From Vibrio coralliilyticus ATCC BAA-450 (GTDB lineage Bacteria; Pseudomonadota; Gammaproteobacteria; Enterobacterales; Vibrionaceae), in contig NZ_ACZN01000017.1 of NCBI RefSeq assembly GCF_000176135.1, positions 248,001 through 312,000 on the forward strand: DNA of 64,000 nt, written 5' to 3'. The notes beneath the pieces were generated by a model that was not told the origin of the DNA, searched no databases, and saw only the letters and a program-made list of their open reading frames with translations. Below, in pieces: positions 26,252 to 35,678 of this stretch (positions are counted from its first letter, which is position 1; every line of letters begins with the position of its first letter). The position numbers and the translations under genes were made by a program.

Positions 26252-27119
26252 GCTTTCTGATGAGTAGCTCGTGAAGCGGGTTACCTTGGTTAGAAAGTTT
26301 ATGGTAGGCGACTATGGCAGGTGGCTGAGTCATTTGAAGCTCATCAGGTAATACACACATCGTATAGCCTGGGCGATTGAGGTGCTTAATTGCAGGCAAT
26401 AAGGTCGCGCAATTGAGCTCTTTCATGAGTTCGAATAAGCATAGGACGTTGTCTACTGTGGCGATCTTGTTGACATAAACTCCACTCTCTTCGAGCGCCA
26501 TTTTGATCACCGTCTTCTTCTCCTGCCACCCTTTCATCTGCATAAACACGAAAGGTAGAGCTAATTTGTCTTCTAACGAAAGAGAAGCATGCTTTTCGGT
26601 TGTGACAATCCCTCCCCTGTATCGGCCTAATTGATGTTGATATATCGCCTTGCTCATCTCCGGATTGAAATACTGAACACCAATATCTAACTGATTATCC
26701 ATAATTTGTTCAACGGACGTATCAGACCAGCTGGTCAGCGTGATTTTAGCGTTAGGAAAGGTTTTAATCAGATCGACCAGAAGTTATTTGCCAACCAGAT
26801 ATTGCGCCAAATTTGGGATAGCCACGGAGATTTCTTTATCGTAGGTTAGCGGGTCAAATGTGTCACCGACAATGGCATCTTCAATAACTCTTAGCCCAGC
26901 TGTCACTTTTGGAAGCAAAGCAACCGTGTACTCTGTTGGTTCAAATTCATGAACACCACGCACAAACAATGGGTCATCTAACTGTTCTCGCAGCTTAGCT
27001 AGATGCTTGCTGACTGCGCTCTCCGTTTTGCCCAATTCTTTGGCAACTGGTTTAAGGTGGCGGTGCTTATGGATCAGTACAAGAACTTTCAATAAGTTAA
27101 GATCAAGTGGAGGTCTCAT
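26229..27119 (-). pseudogene. LysR-family regulator interrupted by a single in-frame stop
   Basis: The N-terminal winged helix (LNLLKVLVLIHKHRHLKPVAKELGKTESAVSKHLAKL, seen across residues 8-44) runs to residue 111 and then meets TAA at 26784-26786. The same frame continues unbroken to 26229, starting LLVDLIKTFPNAKITLTSW and holding the whole effector-binding domain. Without the stop the protein would be 296 residues, the normal LysR length. One substitution thus explains the break. Both halves are otherwise well conserved in style, so inactivation is recent, or the base is a sequencing error. It starts nine bases after the VieB-like gene and was probably in the same operon. A truncated 111-residue DNA-binding fragment may still be made. 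Confidence 0.85.
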
Positions 27120-27128
27120 TCATCCACC

Positions 27129-28772
27129 CTATACCGCTGCTAATGCACGATTGAAGTTGAGTTTGACCAAGTTTAGTTTTTTCTGCGCTTCTATTCGTTC
27201 GGTTTTTCTGAGACTGGATGTACAAGTAATCGCCGCCTCACAATCGAATATAACCTTTCTAATTTCAGCTGGATTGATGGCGCGGGGAATTTCACGATTC
27301 AGAAGCGATAGCATTTTATTCGCCACCAACACGCACTGCTTACGGGATTTGAATATTTCCAAGCCAAGCGCGACAGCTTTTTCCACCGATTGAAGCGAGT
27401 ACTCATCCACTTGCGCTAGCAATCTGACTAACGCAGATTTTCGTCTCATTCCATGCTCTATCTGATGTTCTAATTGCATCTGCATAGAACACGCCGACAA
27501 TGATACTTTGCTGTAGTCAGTATGGGAGCGAGCAAAACCAGCGACTTGATCGAACCAGTGATAGTTGTCCGTTACAAAAAGAAGGTACAAAAGGTAGTGC
27601 AATTGGGGCAATTGCAACTGCTGATAGTTTTTCAGCAAATTGGCCAATTTGATACGCGCAACTTTATAATTTTCGTCGTGCAGTTCGATATGAACATCCA
27701 CAAGCGTCAGTGCCAATATTTCACTTTCTGCTAAATCGGATTTCATCAGATTGTGTAGCTCTTTATGCGCTACCATGGAAATCGACTTGCCTTGAGCAGA
27801 CGCCGCAACTAGTTTTAGTCGCATCAAGTGAATAGCGTTCGCGACGGTATTGCGGTGAGTATTGGCAATTTGATGGCGATAAATAGCCAACCCACTTAAA
27901 GCGCCATCATAATTCTCTTCTATCTCACAGAGTCGAATATAGGCAAGTAAACGAGGTGCACTACCTTTCGAAAATTTAATAGCGTCAGTCAATGCGTTCT
28001 TAGCGCTCGTGCTATTCCTTTGCACTAGGCTGGTTAATGCTAACATGTCAGAGACACTTGACGGGACTCTACCCGACTCCTCAATCCAGTGCTCTAACAA
28101 TGAATGAGCTTGCTTCACCTCACCCATTTCGAGTAAAGCCGATGCCTTACCCACAATAGCCCAATGGCTTTTACGCAGAGTCGTACATGAATCGTAATGC
28201 TCAATCGCTTGAGTATGAAATTGCCGTTCTAAATACGTGACTCCCTGAAGACGCTGTATATGAGCGGTATATTCCGGGTATGCCTTTAGTGCCGCTTTAA
28301 ATGATTCCGCGATATCTTGATAGCTTGCACTCTTTGGTTGTTTTAGCAGCGCGGACAGAGTTTGCTTGCGTCTGTACACGCGTAAAACCCGCTTTTTGAA
28401 CTCATACAACGAATACGGCTTAAGAACGTACTCATCTGGTTCTGCTTCCAATATTGAACGTACAACTTCACCAGTCGTTTCACTGGTTAACATAATAACA
28501 GCGCATTGTGGGCGAATAAGGCCGTAATGACGGCACTCTTCTAAGATCTGCTTTCCATTCAGTTCCTTACCAAACCTATAATCACAAATGAACAGATCAA
28601 TCGAAATTTCTCGCAGATTTTTGTATACCGAACGAATATCTTTGGCCGTAAATATTAGACGATCACTGAAGCCAGACTCTCTTAGTAAAATTTTTAGGTT
28701 AGCAACCACCAAAGGAGAATCGTCTGCGATCAGCACACCCGCCTGACTGACATTTTGAATTTGGCCGAGCAT
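27129..28772 (-). CDS. VieB-like receiver protein with helical-repeat C-terminus
   Basis: A 547-residue protein. The N-terminal receiver (10-130) keeps the acidic pair D17/D18, phospho-acceptor D64 (LFICDYRFGKELNG), Thr/Ser after MLT, and K118 (YVLKPYS), so it should be phosphorylated. The remaining 400 residues are repeated helical pairs of TPR character (AIEHYDSCTTLRKSHWAIVGKASALLEMGEV is one, seen across the middle), with no DNA-binding or catalytic domain. This layout is that of V. cholerae VieB, which inhibits the kinase VieS. No vieS or vieA gene is present here; the LuxR-type regulator and an EAL protein lie nearby instead. It probably acts by protein contact. Confidence 0.82.
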   Translation of the reverse strand: MLGQIQNVSQAGVLIADDSPLVVANLKILLRESGFSDRLIFTAKDIRSVYKNLREISIDLFICDYRFGKELNGKQILEECRHYGLIRPQCAVIMLTSETTGEVVRSILEAEPDEYVLKPYSLYEFKKRVLRVYRRKQTLSALLKQPKSASYQDIAESFKAALKAYPEYTAHIQRLQGVTYLERQFHTQAIEHYDSCTTLRKSHWAIVGKASALLEMGEVKQAHSLLEHWIEESGRVPSSVSDMLALTSLVQRNSTSAKNALTDAIKFSKGSAPRLLAYIRLCEIEENYDGALSGLAIYRHQIANTHRNTVANAIHLMRLKLVAASAQGKSISMVAHKELHNLMKSDLAESEILALTLVDVHIELHDENYKVARIKLANLLKNYQQLQLPQLHYLLYLLFVTDNYHWFDQVAGFARSHTDYSKVSLSACSMQMQLEHQIEHGMRRKSALVRLLAQVDEYSLQSVEKAVALGLEIFKSRKQCVLVANKMLSLLNREIPRAINPAEIRKVIFDCEAAITCTSSLRKTERIEAQKKLNLVKLNFNRALAAV

Positions 28773-29231
28773 TATTCCAACTGCGCTATTTTGGATAAAT
28801 TGGTCGCTAGAGTATAGAAAGAGAAAGCGGATGAAAACGCCTGATATATCAGAGTTTTGTCAAAATTAACCGCTATTAAAACATTGATAAATATATAAGA
28901 AAGTGACATTTAACACTCAAATAGGTTGTGCGGTACTCTGCACAAGGAATATGCCACCTATTGAGCATAATTAAGACGAGCTACCAGCCCCCTAAACAAT
29001 TCAAAAATTAAATAACTCAGTGGATTTTTATTCACTTCATTAAAGAGGAAGATCTCATTTCTCTCATCTAGTGAGAGTAAAAAGGATATTTCAGTTCAAA
29101 ATATGAACACACGTCAATAAAAGCTCACATTTACTGTCTCATACTTGGCTCACTGCTGGAGCTTAATAAATATTTCATGTTACAAATATAGGTTACACGG
29201 AAGATATTTATAAATTCAAAAAATAAAGCTC
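28773..29231. promoter_or_regulatory. divergent intergenic region with a 12-bp palindrome
   Basis: About 460 A/T-rich bases lie between the VieB-like and PAS-GGDEF-EAL genes with no credible coding frame. CTGATATATCAG at 28841-28852 is a perfect 12-bp palindrome about 70 bases ahead of the VieB-like start, a plausible operator. A short hairpin (ctctca/tgagag, 29061-29077) precedes the rightward gene. Neither site is recognised. Confidence 0.4.
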
Positions 29232-31049
29232 ATGGAAGGCTTACCGCGTGTTGGATTAGGTACGTCGAATCAAATGTCACAGATAATCAAGAATATACCG
29301 CCGCAATCGAACGCTTCGTCGGTCTCGAAATGTCGCTATGCAGGTGAAGAATCACAGGGAAATAGCTCCATCGCACTAAGTGGCGCGGAGCTAGATGAGC
29401 TTATGGATAACCATTTTAAGCACATGTTTGATGTGTTTAACGATGGTATTTTCTATATGACAGACGATGATCGCATCTTCTTTTATAACCCTACGTTTTA
29501 CGAGAACTACGATATTGCCTCTGGCCAATGTCATTTGGATGCATGGCTATCTTTGGTCCACCCTCTGGATAAAGCGATGCTCAAAGGTGAAGTAGATGCA
29601 CACATTCAGAAAGACGAACAAAAGATCTCTACTCAGTACCGAGTAAGAAACAAGACCGGCCAATATGTCTGGATTGAAGGGACTGCAGTGACGAAAACTA
29701 TCAATGGTACCCGCTTTATGATTGGGTGCCATCGCGATATATCCGATCGCAAGTTGATGGAAACCTATGTCCAGCAAGCCGCATTTAGAGATAACGCTTC
29801 TGGCTTATCGAATGGCCAGAAACTGATTATCGATATCGATGCTTTAGTCGACCAACTCCCCGGCCAGCATTCTCTGATCTACATTCAGATTGGCGATATT
29901 CGCTCCTACCTAAGCGCATACGGACCCCATATCTTACGTGACGTGATGTCACACCTTATCACAGCGTTAAACTCCTTTACCGATGACTTTATTGATATAT
30001 ACCGTGTGCGCTCTGATGACTTTGCTATTCTCGTCAGAGGCCATTATACAGCCGAAGAGTTAATGACGCTTGGCGAGCGTATATCTCAAACTTATCAAGA
30101 ATCGGTTCAGGCAAATGGCTACATGTATGGAACAGATATCAGTATTGGTATATTCCCTAGTTTCGATATTGGTCTTGCCGCTGAAGAAGTAATTAAAGTC
30201 GCAGCACGCACCTGTCAGTTCGCTGGTGAAAAACGGCACAATAGAGTCGGCGTTTACAGCAAAGAAACCAAAAGCAAAGTTGATCGGCATTTTTACATCG
30301 AACGCGAATTAGCTAACGCGATCCACAACGAGACCTTGACCGTTAAGTTTCAGCCAATCATCTGTGCCAAGAAAAATCGAGTCGCTAGTTTCGAAGCTCT
30401 GGTACGCTGGCGCAGTGAAGAAATCGGCGAGATCTATCCTGACGAATTCATTGAGGTGGCCGAGAAAAAGGGATTGATCGTTGAACTCGGCTATTTAGTG
30501 TTCTCAAAGGCTTGTCAGTTCATAAAACGATACCTAGAGACTCATGGCACGAATATCAGGGTAAACGTTAATGTTTCCGTACTTCAGTTGTTAAACCACC
30601 AGTTTCCAGACCGACTAAAACGGTTAGCTGACCATCTGGGCATTGATACTAAAAACATTGTATTGGAATTAACCGAAACCATTATTCTCGATGGTAACAA
30701 AAGTGCCATTTCCCAGTTAAGTCGACTAAGCGACTACGGTTTTCTACTTTCATTGGATGATTTTGGTTCTGGTTATAGTTCATTAAACAGCTTTTTTGAT
30801 TTGCCTCTTAACCAAATTAAGGTGGACAAATCGATGGCGTGGCGATGTTTGGACAACCCTGCAACCTTGGAATACCTTTCTTTCATCACTCGCCTTTGCC
30901 AAGCTCACAATGTGGATGTTGTTGTAGAAGGTATTGAAAGTGCTGAAATGCAAAAGCGTTTCACAGACATGGGGGCCTCCTTCCTTCAAGGCTACTGGTT
31001 CTCTAAACCGCTCTCTATAGCCAGCGCCAGCCAGTACACTCTCGTTTGA
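29232..31049 (+). CDS. PAS-GGDEF-EAL protein, probable c-di-GMP phosphodiesterase
   Basis: A soluble 605-residue protein. A PAS domain (about 60-175; ends with the PAC-like GTRFMIGCHRDISDRKLME) leads to a degenerate GGDEF domain where the active site reads RSDDF (residues 260-264), so cyclase activity is not expected. The EAL domain (about 360-600) is intact: EAL at 388-390 within SFEALVRW, the Asn of NVNVSV, LELTET, the DDFGSGYSSL loop, Lys in IKVDKSM, Glu in VVEGIE and the terminal LQGYWFSKPL. It should hydrolyse c-di-GMP, with the PAS and dead GGDEF domains as likely regulators. The start is uncertain: ATG 29232 has no good ribosome site, and ATG 29274 is possible. Confidence 0.88.
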   Translation: MEGLPRVGLGTSNQMSQIIKNIPPQSNASSVSKCRYAGEESQGNSSIALSGAELDELMDNHFKHMFDVFNDGIFYMTDDDRIFFYNPTFYENYDIASGQCHLDAWLSLVHPLDKAMLKGEVDAHIQKDEQKISTQYRVRNKTGQYVWIEGTAVTKTINGTRFMIGCHRDISDRKLMETYVQQAAFRDNASGLSNGQKLIIDIDALVDQLPGQHSLIYIQIGDIRSYLSAYGPHILRDVMSHLITALNSFTDDFIDIYRVRSDDFAILVRGHYTAEELMTLGERISQTYQESVQANGYMYGTDISIGIFPSFDIGLAAEEVIKVAARTCQFAGEKRHNRVGVYSKETKSKVDRHFYIERELANAIHNETLTVKFQPIICAKKNRVASFEALVRWRSEEIGEIYPDEFIEVAEKKGLIVELGYLVFSKACQFIKRYLETHGTNIRVNVNVSVLQLLNHQFPDRLKRLADHLGIDTKNIVLELTETIILDGNKSAISQLSRLSDYGFLLSLDDFGSGYSSLNSFFDLPLNQIKVDKSMAWRCLDNPATLEYLSFITRLCQAHNVDVVVEGIESAEMQKRFTDMGASFLQGYWFSKPLSIASASQYTLV

Positions 31050-31070
31050 TTCAGCTCGCTTAGTGGTGTG

Positions 31071-31113
31071 TTGTCACAAAAGTTTCATCCGTCTTAATAG
31101 ACTTTTGTGACAA
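31071..31113. other. 13-bp perfect inverted repeat between two c-di-GMP genes
   Basis: TTGTCACAAAAGT and ACTTTTGTGACAA flank 17 bases, 22 bases after the EAL gene's stop and 55 before the next start. There is no U-tract after it, so it may be either a 3'-end hairpin or a two-half-site operator for the downstream GGDEF gene. Confidence 0.55.
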
Positions 31114-31167
31114 TGCTCCATAACATTTGAGTCCTTGATGAATATATAAACAAGATAAACATAGGAA

Positions 31168-32484
31168 ATGTTTTTACATTACAGCAGGCCTCTCAGCTCG
31201 TCTGCCAACATAGAACTGCGTTGTCTGGCACTCATGCTTTTCGCTGTTTTCATTGTAAACACGCCTCTAAGCTTCATCAAAGACGCTAAGAAGAAAGACA
31301 TTTCGTTCCAGCTAAAAGCGATTGACGAAACCCTGAATTTGCGTAAACAGCAAATCAGCAGCTATGCCGCTCTCAGCAAAACCCAGATTGCCCATCAGTA
31401 CTTCACACACCCCGATTTGTTTTATGATCTCACTCAGCATTTACTGGAGAATCAGAACTTAATTACCAGTATTGAGATAGTCAGCAGAACCCCTTCTCGT
31501 CACTATCGATACAAGCATCTGATTGATTCTTATAACTCTTTTTACGCTAGTAGCCTTAACCAAGAAGCGCACCAAATACTCTATCAACCTGACTTAGGTT
31601 TATTTACTGAGATTGCACCTGTGTATCAAGGGCTCCAACATCTTGGTTACCTTGTTCTAGATGTTGATATGAGCGAATTTAATAACACGAGCCGTGATAA
31701 CATTCTACTACTGGATGACGATGGCTTTATTTACTCAAGCTCACACCCAGCAATCAACAGTTATCAGTATTTACCCGATGCTTACTCAAAAGTCTGGAAT
31801 GATTTAAATCGCAGTCAGCGCTCGGAAGGTATACTCGAACAAGGCGAAAATTATTTTGTTTATAGAGATATTGGCTTTTTTAGTGGTAAACCTTATTTCC
31901 TTCTAAAAGTGGTTCCTAAAGACGAGTTTATTCCAAAATATCTGTATCTTATCTTGGCACTTTTGTGCATCAGTGTTGGAGCGTCCTACTATCTTTATAA
32001 ACTCAGGCAAGAGCGCCGTGAGTTAAATAAGATCACCTACACAGACCAACTTTCTGGTTTACATAACCGCCATTATTTGCAGAAAGTAGAGCAACAGAGC
32101 TTAGCCAGTAAAGGCTACTTTATCGGAATATTCGACATTGACCATTTCAAAGCTGTGAATGACAAATACGGTCACGATGTCGGCGACCAAGTCATCAAAC
32201 GTGTTGCAGCTATCATTAAATCTCGCATTCGCGTTGCTGATTACGCGTTTCGTATAGGTGGAGAGGAATTTGTCGTCCTAATCAATACAACTTCAGTTCA
32301 AGATGCCAAGCAGGTGATGAATAGAATTCGTATCGATGTATCACAATTCACTCAGGCTCCGAACGTAACAATATCGGGCGGTATACATCCGGTCGTCGGT
32401 ACTATACCTCAATCCTTAAAGAAGGCTGATGCTCTTCTGTACAAAGCCAAAGAGAGCGGACGCAACGTTATCTATTGCCAGTAG
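31168..32484 (+). CDS. membrane diguanylate cyclase with periplasmic Cache-like sensor
   Basis: A 438-residue membrane protein. Spans at about 18-34 and 258-277 enclose a periplasmic sensor of about 220 residues whose pattern (helix, then NILLLDDDGFIYSSSHPAI and VYRDIGFFSGKPYFLLKVVP strands) resembles the dCache sensors of kinases such as DctB. The cytoplasmic GGDEF domain (about 285-438) has DxLSGLHNRHYL, FDIDHFK, active site GGEEF (364-368), and RxxD inhibitory site RVAD (355-358). It should be an active, product-inhibited cyclase. Ligand unknown; organic acids are common for this sensor type. AGGAA lies just ahead of the ATG. Confidence 0.9.
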   Translation: MFLHYSRPLSSSANIELRCLALMLFAVFIVNTPLSFIKDAKKKDISFQLKAIDETLNLRKQQISSYAALSKTQIAHQYFTHPDLFYDLTQHLLENQNLITSIEIVSRTPSRHYRYKHLIDSYNSFYASSLNQEAHQILYQPDLGLFTEIAPVYQGLQHLGYLVLDVDMSEFNNTSRDNILLLDDDGFIYSSSHPAINSYQYLPDAYSKVWNDLNRSQRSEGILEQGENYFVYRDIGFFSGKPYFLLKVVPKDEFIPKYLYLILALLCISVGASYYLYKLRQERRELNKITYTDQLSGLHNRHYLQKVEQQSLASKGYFIGIFDIDHFKAVNDKYGHDVGDQVIKRVAAIIKSRIRVADYAFRIGGEEFVVLINTTSVQDAKQVMNRIRIDVSQFTQAPNVTISGGIHPVVGTIPQSLKKADALLYKAKESGRNVIYCQ

Positions 32485-32748
32485 TCCGACTGCTGGGCTG
32501 TTTCAATAACGAGACAAAAACTACTCAAAATCCAATACAGTTTGACTAATAGCGTGAATTTGTACAAAATCCCGCCACATTTTATAAATGAATATGTTCT
32601 ACTCTGGTTGTAACAAACCAGCAATGCGAAGAAAGGCCATCCTTTCTCAATCACGGATACGATTTTCGCTCAATACCGCCTCTAAATAGCTATATGCAGG
32701 TCGATTGATGAACAGGGAAACACTTAAGGTCTTCTTCAGGAGTTTGCT

Positions 32749-34041
32749 GTGTCTATCTATAACCGCGCTTTAACAATAACGTTGACAGCTCTTTTTACTG
32801 CTATCGCTGCGTTACCTGTAACCGCAAAACCAACCTCTCCTCTTTGGTTCGAACATACCGATATTACGATGCCTCGTAATATTCAGACATCGGTTCTTGA
32901 AAATGGTATCCGCTTGGTTTTAGTTGCTACGCCTAACAAACAACAAGCATTAGAGTTACGCCTTCGAGTTGGAGCAGGTGTTGCTCAGGAGCCTTCGTAC
33001 CTTCCAGTCTCTCGTGTTCTCGCGAATCAAATAATTGGTGATTCAAAGTGGTCAGCAACGACGGATTACCAGCAAACTGTCTACAGCCTGAGCACAATAA
33101 ACGACAGCCAACACTCATTAGAAGGTGCTTTGGACTTCATCGAGACAAGCTTCTCACAGCAGAGTTTTGTGCAAAAAGCTTGGAAACAGTCAGCAAATTT
33201 GACCGATTACCCAACTGTCGTCAGTCAGAACCAACTTGACTCTCTTGAGCTTGGGAAAAGTACTTCACCAGTAACCGAAACATCAGCCAGTCGAGTGCAG
33301 TTGGAAGATCTAGAACACTACTTTTCTCAGTACTATGTACCAACAAACATGACTTTGGTTATCGCAGGGGATTTCAAAGCTCGTACGCTGCAAAACAAGG
33401 TGCAAAAGGCATTCTCTCAATGGCATAACCCAACACCTCTGACAAAAACTCAGCAGCCTGCTCTAAGAATGGGTAACAACGGAATTTCAGGTACTCAAGG
33501 AAAGCATAGTGTTTCACTCAGTGCACTAGCTCATGTGTCGGACGACGTCGATAGCAAACTGATGCGAAAAGACCTATTGCTCGCCACTATTGCCAATCAG
33601 ATCCTAGAGCACCGAATTGAATCTGCGCTGGCTGATGTCCATTCTTCGGCGACCGTTTCCGTTAAGAATGAAATCTTGTTTAACCAGAAACTGTTATCTC
33701 AAGTACTGGTTTCAAAGATTCCTGATGGTGAGCAGCAAGCCACAAAACAGATCGTTGAGCAAGAAATCAAAACAGCATTAGCGGTAGGCTTTACACATTC
33801 TGAATATGAGGCGGCAGTCAGTGAGATTCGCTTGAATAAACAAGCAGAATTAGTTGCATTTAGACAAGCTGGACCAGCCGCTATGGCGGATCGCATGGTC
33901 GACGCGATTGATAATGGTTCGGTCTACACCACACCATCCTTTGAGCTAGAACTTATCGACTTTCACGTGGCACATTTAAGTGAAATCGACATTAGCAAAG
34001 AGTTTGAAAAGATCTGGGCTCACAAACTAAAAAGCATATAA
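32749..34041 (+). CDS. M16-family (insulinase-like) protein without the zinc motif
   Basis: A 430-residue secreted protein. The signal peptide (ITLTALFTAIAALPVTA) is followed by an M16 N-terminal domain (TSVLENGIRLVLVATPNKQQALELRLRVGAG, seen in parts) and a second M16-type domain starting with LEDLEHYFSQYYVPTNMTLVIAGDF. In active enzymes the segment after RVGAG contains the zinc motif HxxEH (as in GIAHFLEH); here it is YLPVSRVLANQII, with no His or Glu. The protein is thus a catalytically dead M16 homologue, as often found as the partner of an active M16 subunit; no active partner is in the window. The start is GTG 32749 with CAGGAG upstream. A terminator follows. Confidence 0.8.
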   Translation: MSIYNRALTITLTALFTAIAALPVTAKPTSPLWFEHTDITMPRNIQTSVLENGIRLVLVATPNKQQALELRLRVGAGVAQEPSYLPVSRVLANQIIGDSKWSATTDYQQTVYSLSTINDSQHSLEGALDFIETSFSQQSFVQKAWKQSANLTDYPTVVSQNQLDSLELGKSTSPVTETSASRVQLEDLEHYFSQYYVPTNMTLVIAGDFKARTLQNKVQKAFSQWHNPTPLTKTQQPALRMGNNGISGTQGKHSVSLSALAHVSDDVDSKLMRKDLLLATIANQILEHRIESALADVHSSATVSVKNEILFNQKLLSQVLVSKIPDGEQQATKQIVEQEIKTALAVGFTHSEYEAAVSEIRLNKQAELVAFRQAGPAAMADRMVDAIDNGSVYTTPSFELELIDFHVAHLSEIDISKEFEKIWAHKLKSI

Positions 34042-34045
34042 AAAT

Positions 34046-34072
34046 CAAAGGCTGCTGTTTGCAGCCTTTGTC
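34046..34072. terminator. bidirectional terminator
   Basis: CAAAGGCTGC, loop tgttt, GCAGCCTTTG (10 bp perfect), followed by TCTTTG; it lies between the M16-like gene and the converging yejF gene. Confidence 0.85.
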
Positions 34073-34083
34073 TTTGTCAGCGT

Positions 34084-35676
34084 CTAAAAACTCGAAAGCT
34101 CAACCAACTCTTTGGTATACGACTGTTCTGGTTGCTCAAATAACAACGCTGTCTCGCCCTGCTCAACAATCTCGCCTTGCTTCATGACAATAGTGTAGTG
34201 ACATAACGACTTAACGACATTCAAGTCATGGCTGATAAACAGATATGTAAGCTGATACTTTTCTTGTAGCGATTTCAGCAAGTCCAAGACCTGAGCCTGA
34301 ACCGTTCTATCTAATGACGATGTTGGCTCATCAAGTAGAATAAACTCAGGCTTAAGGATTAACGCTCTAGCTATCGCAATACGTTGACGCTGCCCACCGG
34401 AGAATTCATTTGGATAACGATGACGAGTTTCAGGGTCGAGGTCCACTTCCTTCATAACCTCACAGATCATCTTATCTACAGTTGAATCGTCATATTCATG
34501 ATGAACACGCAGCCCCTCCCCAATCACCTGTGCGACAGACATCCTCGGGTTAAGTGCAGAAAATGGGTCTTGAAACACCACCTGCATCTTACTTCGATAC
34601 GGCAGCATGCGTTTTCGATCCAAACCTTGCAGTTCCTGCTGTTGGTAAAAGATTGAACCCTCGGAATGCACAAGACGTAATATGGCCATCCCCGTCGTTG
34701 ATTTACCCGAACCGCTTTCGCCGACCAGCCCTATCGAATGCCCTCGCTTTAGGTCAAATTTCATATCCGTAACGGCTTTAATATGAGAAACGACACGCTT
34801 AAACAGCCCCCCAGTAATCGGGAACCAGATTCTAAGGTTATCGACCGACAAGAGGTTACTAGAATCAACCGGAGTTTCGACAGGCAAGCCTCTAGGATCA
34901 GAGTTAATGAGTTTCTGCGTGTATGGGTGCTTAGGCTCCGAGAAAAGAGATCGACAATCCGCTTCTTCGACTAACTCTCCATTCTGCATCACTGCGACTC
35001 GGTCAGCGATACGGCGTACAATACTAAGGTCATGGGTAATAAACAGCATTGCCATACCCAATTCTTGTTGAAGGTCCTTCAAGAGATCCAAAATTTGCGC
35101 CTGTACAGACACATCCAATGCTGTTGTTGGCTCATCAGCAATCAGAAGCTCAGGCTCATTAATCAAAGCCATGGCTATCATCACTCGCTGCCTTTCACCG
35201 CCCGACAACTCATGAGGGTACGAATTAATCTTCACATCCGGGTTACGGATCCCAACTTTACCTAGCCATTCAATCGCTAGGGTCTCCGCTTTTTTCTGTC
35301 GCACACCACGATGAATGGACAGCGTTTCAACCAACTGCTTTCCAACTTTGTGCAAAGGGTTAAGAGAAACCATCGGCTCTTGAAAGATCATTCCGATCCG
35401 GCCACCGCGAATACCCCGTAGTTGCCTCTCCGAGCAGCTCAGCATGTCGATGCCATCAAAATTGATGCTACCCTCCAAATAATGGGACGAGCCCTTAGGA
35501 AGCAACTTCAACACGGAATTAGCGGTGACAGACTTGCCCGAGCCGCTTTCTCCAACCAGTGCAAGCGTTTCGCCTTTGTTGATAGACAGCGAAACTTGAT
35601 GAGTCACTTGTTCGACATCTTTTCCGCGGCCAAACCCTACTGATAAACCGTCAATTGTTAATACTGGTTTGGTCAT
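34084..35676 (-). CDS. yejF: double-ATPase ABC protein of the Yej peptide importer
   Basis: A 530-residue protein with two full ABC ATPase domains fused. The first has Walker A GESGSGKS at about 42, signature LSGGERQ and Walker B LLIADEP. The second has GESGSGKST at about 316, FSGGQRQ and FILLDEP. This is the layout of E. coli YejF (529 residues). It supplies energy to the YejB-YejE pore. The four genes yejA-B-E-F are contiguous on the minus strand with spacings of 2-12 bases or one-base overlap, so form one operon. In E. coli the system imports peptides including microcin C. Confidence 0.93.
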   Translation of the reverse strand: MTKPVLTIDGLSVGFGRGKDVEQVTHQVSLSINKGETLALVGESGSGKSVTANSVLKLLPKGSSHYLEGSINFDGIDMLSCSERQLRGIRGGRIGMIFQEPMVSLNPLHKVGKQLVETLSIHRGVRQKKAETLAIEWLGKVGIRNPDVKINSYPHELSGGERQRVMIAMALINEPELLIADEPTTALDVSVQAQILDLLKDLQQELGMAMLFITHDLSIVRRIADRVAVMQNGELVEEADCRSLFSEPKHPYTQKLINSDPRGLPVETPVDSSNLLSVDNLRIWFPITGGLFKRVVSHIKAVTDMKFDLKRGHSIGLVGESGSGKSTTGMAILRLVHSEGSIFYQQQELQGLDRKRMLPYRSKMQVVFQDPFSALNPRMSVAQVIGEGLRVHHEYDDSTVDKMICEVMKEVDLDPETRHRYPNEFSGGQRQRIAIARALILKPEFILLDEPTSSLDRTVQAQVLDLLKSLQEKYQLTYLFISHDLNVVKSLCHYTIVMKQGEIVEQGETALLFEQPEQSYTKELVELSSF

Positions 35677-35678
35677 AA

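Noticed and set aside
26229..26702. Separate short gene starting at ATG 26702
   Set aside because: It is in frame with the upstream LysR part and is simply its C-terminal domain after the stop codon.
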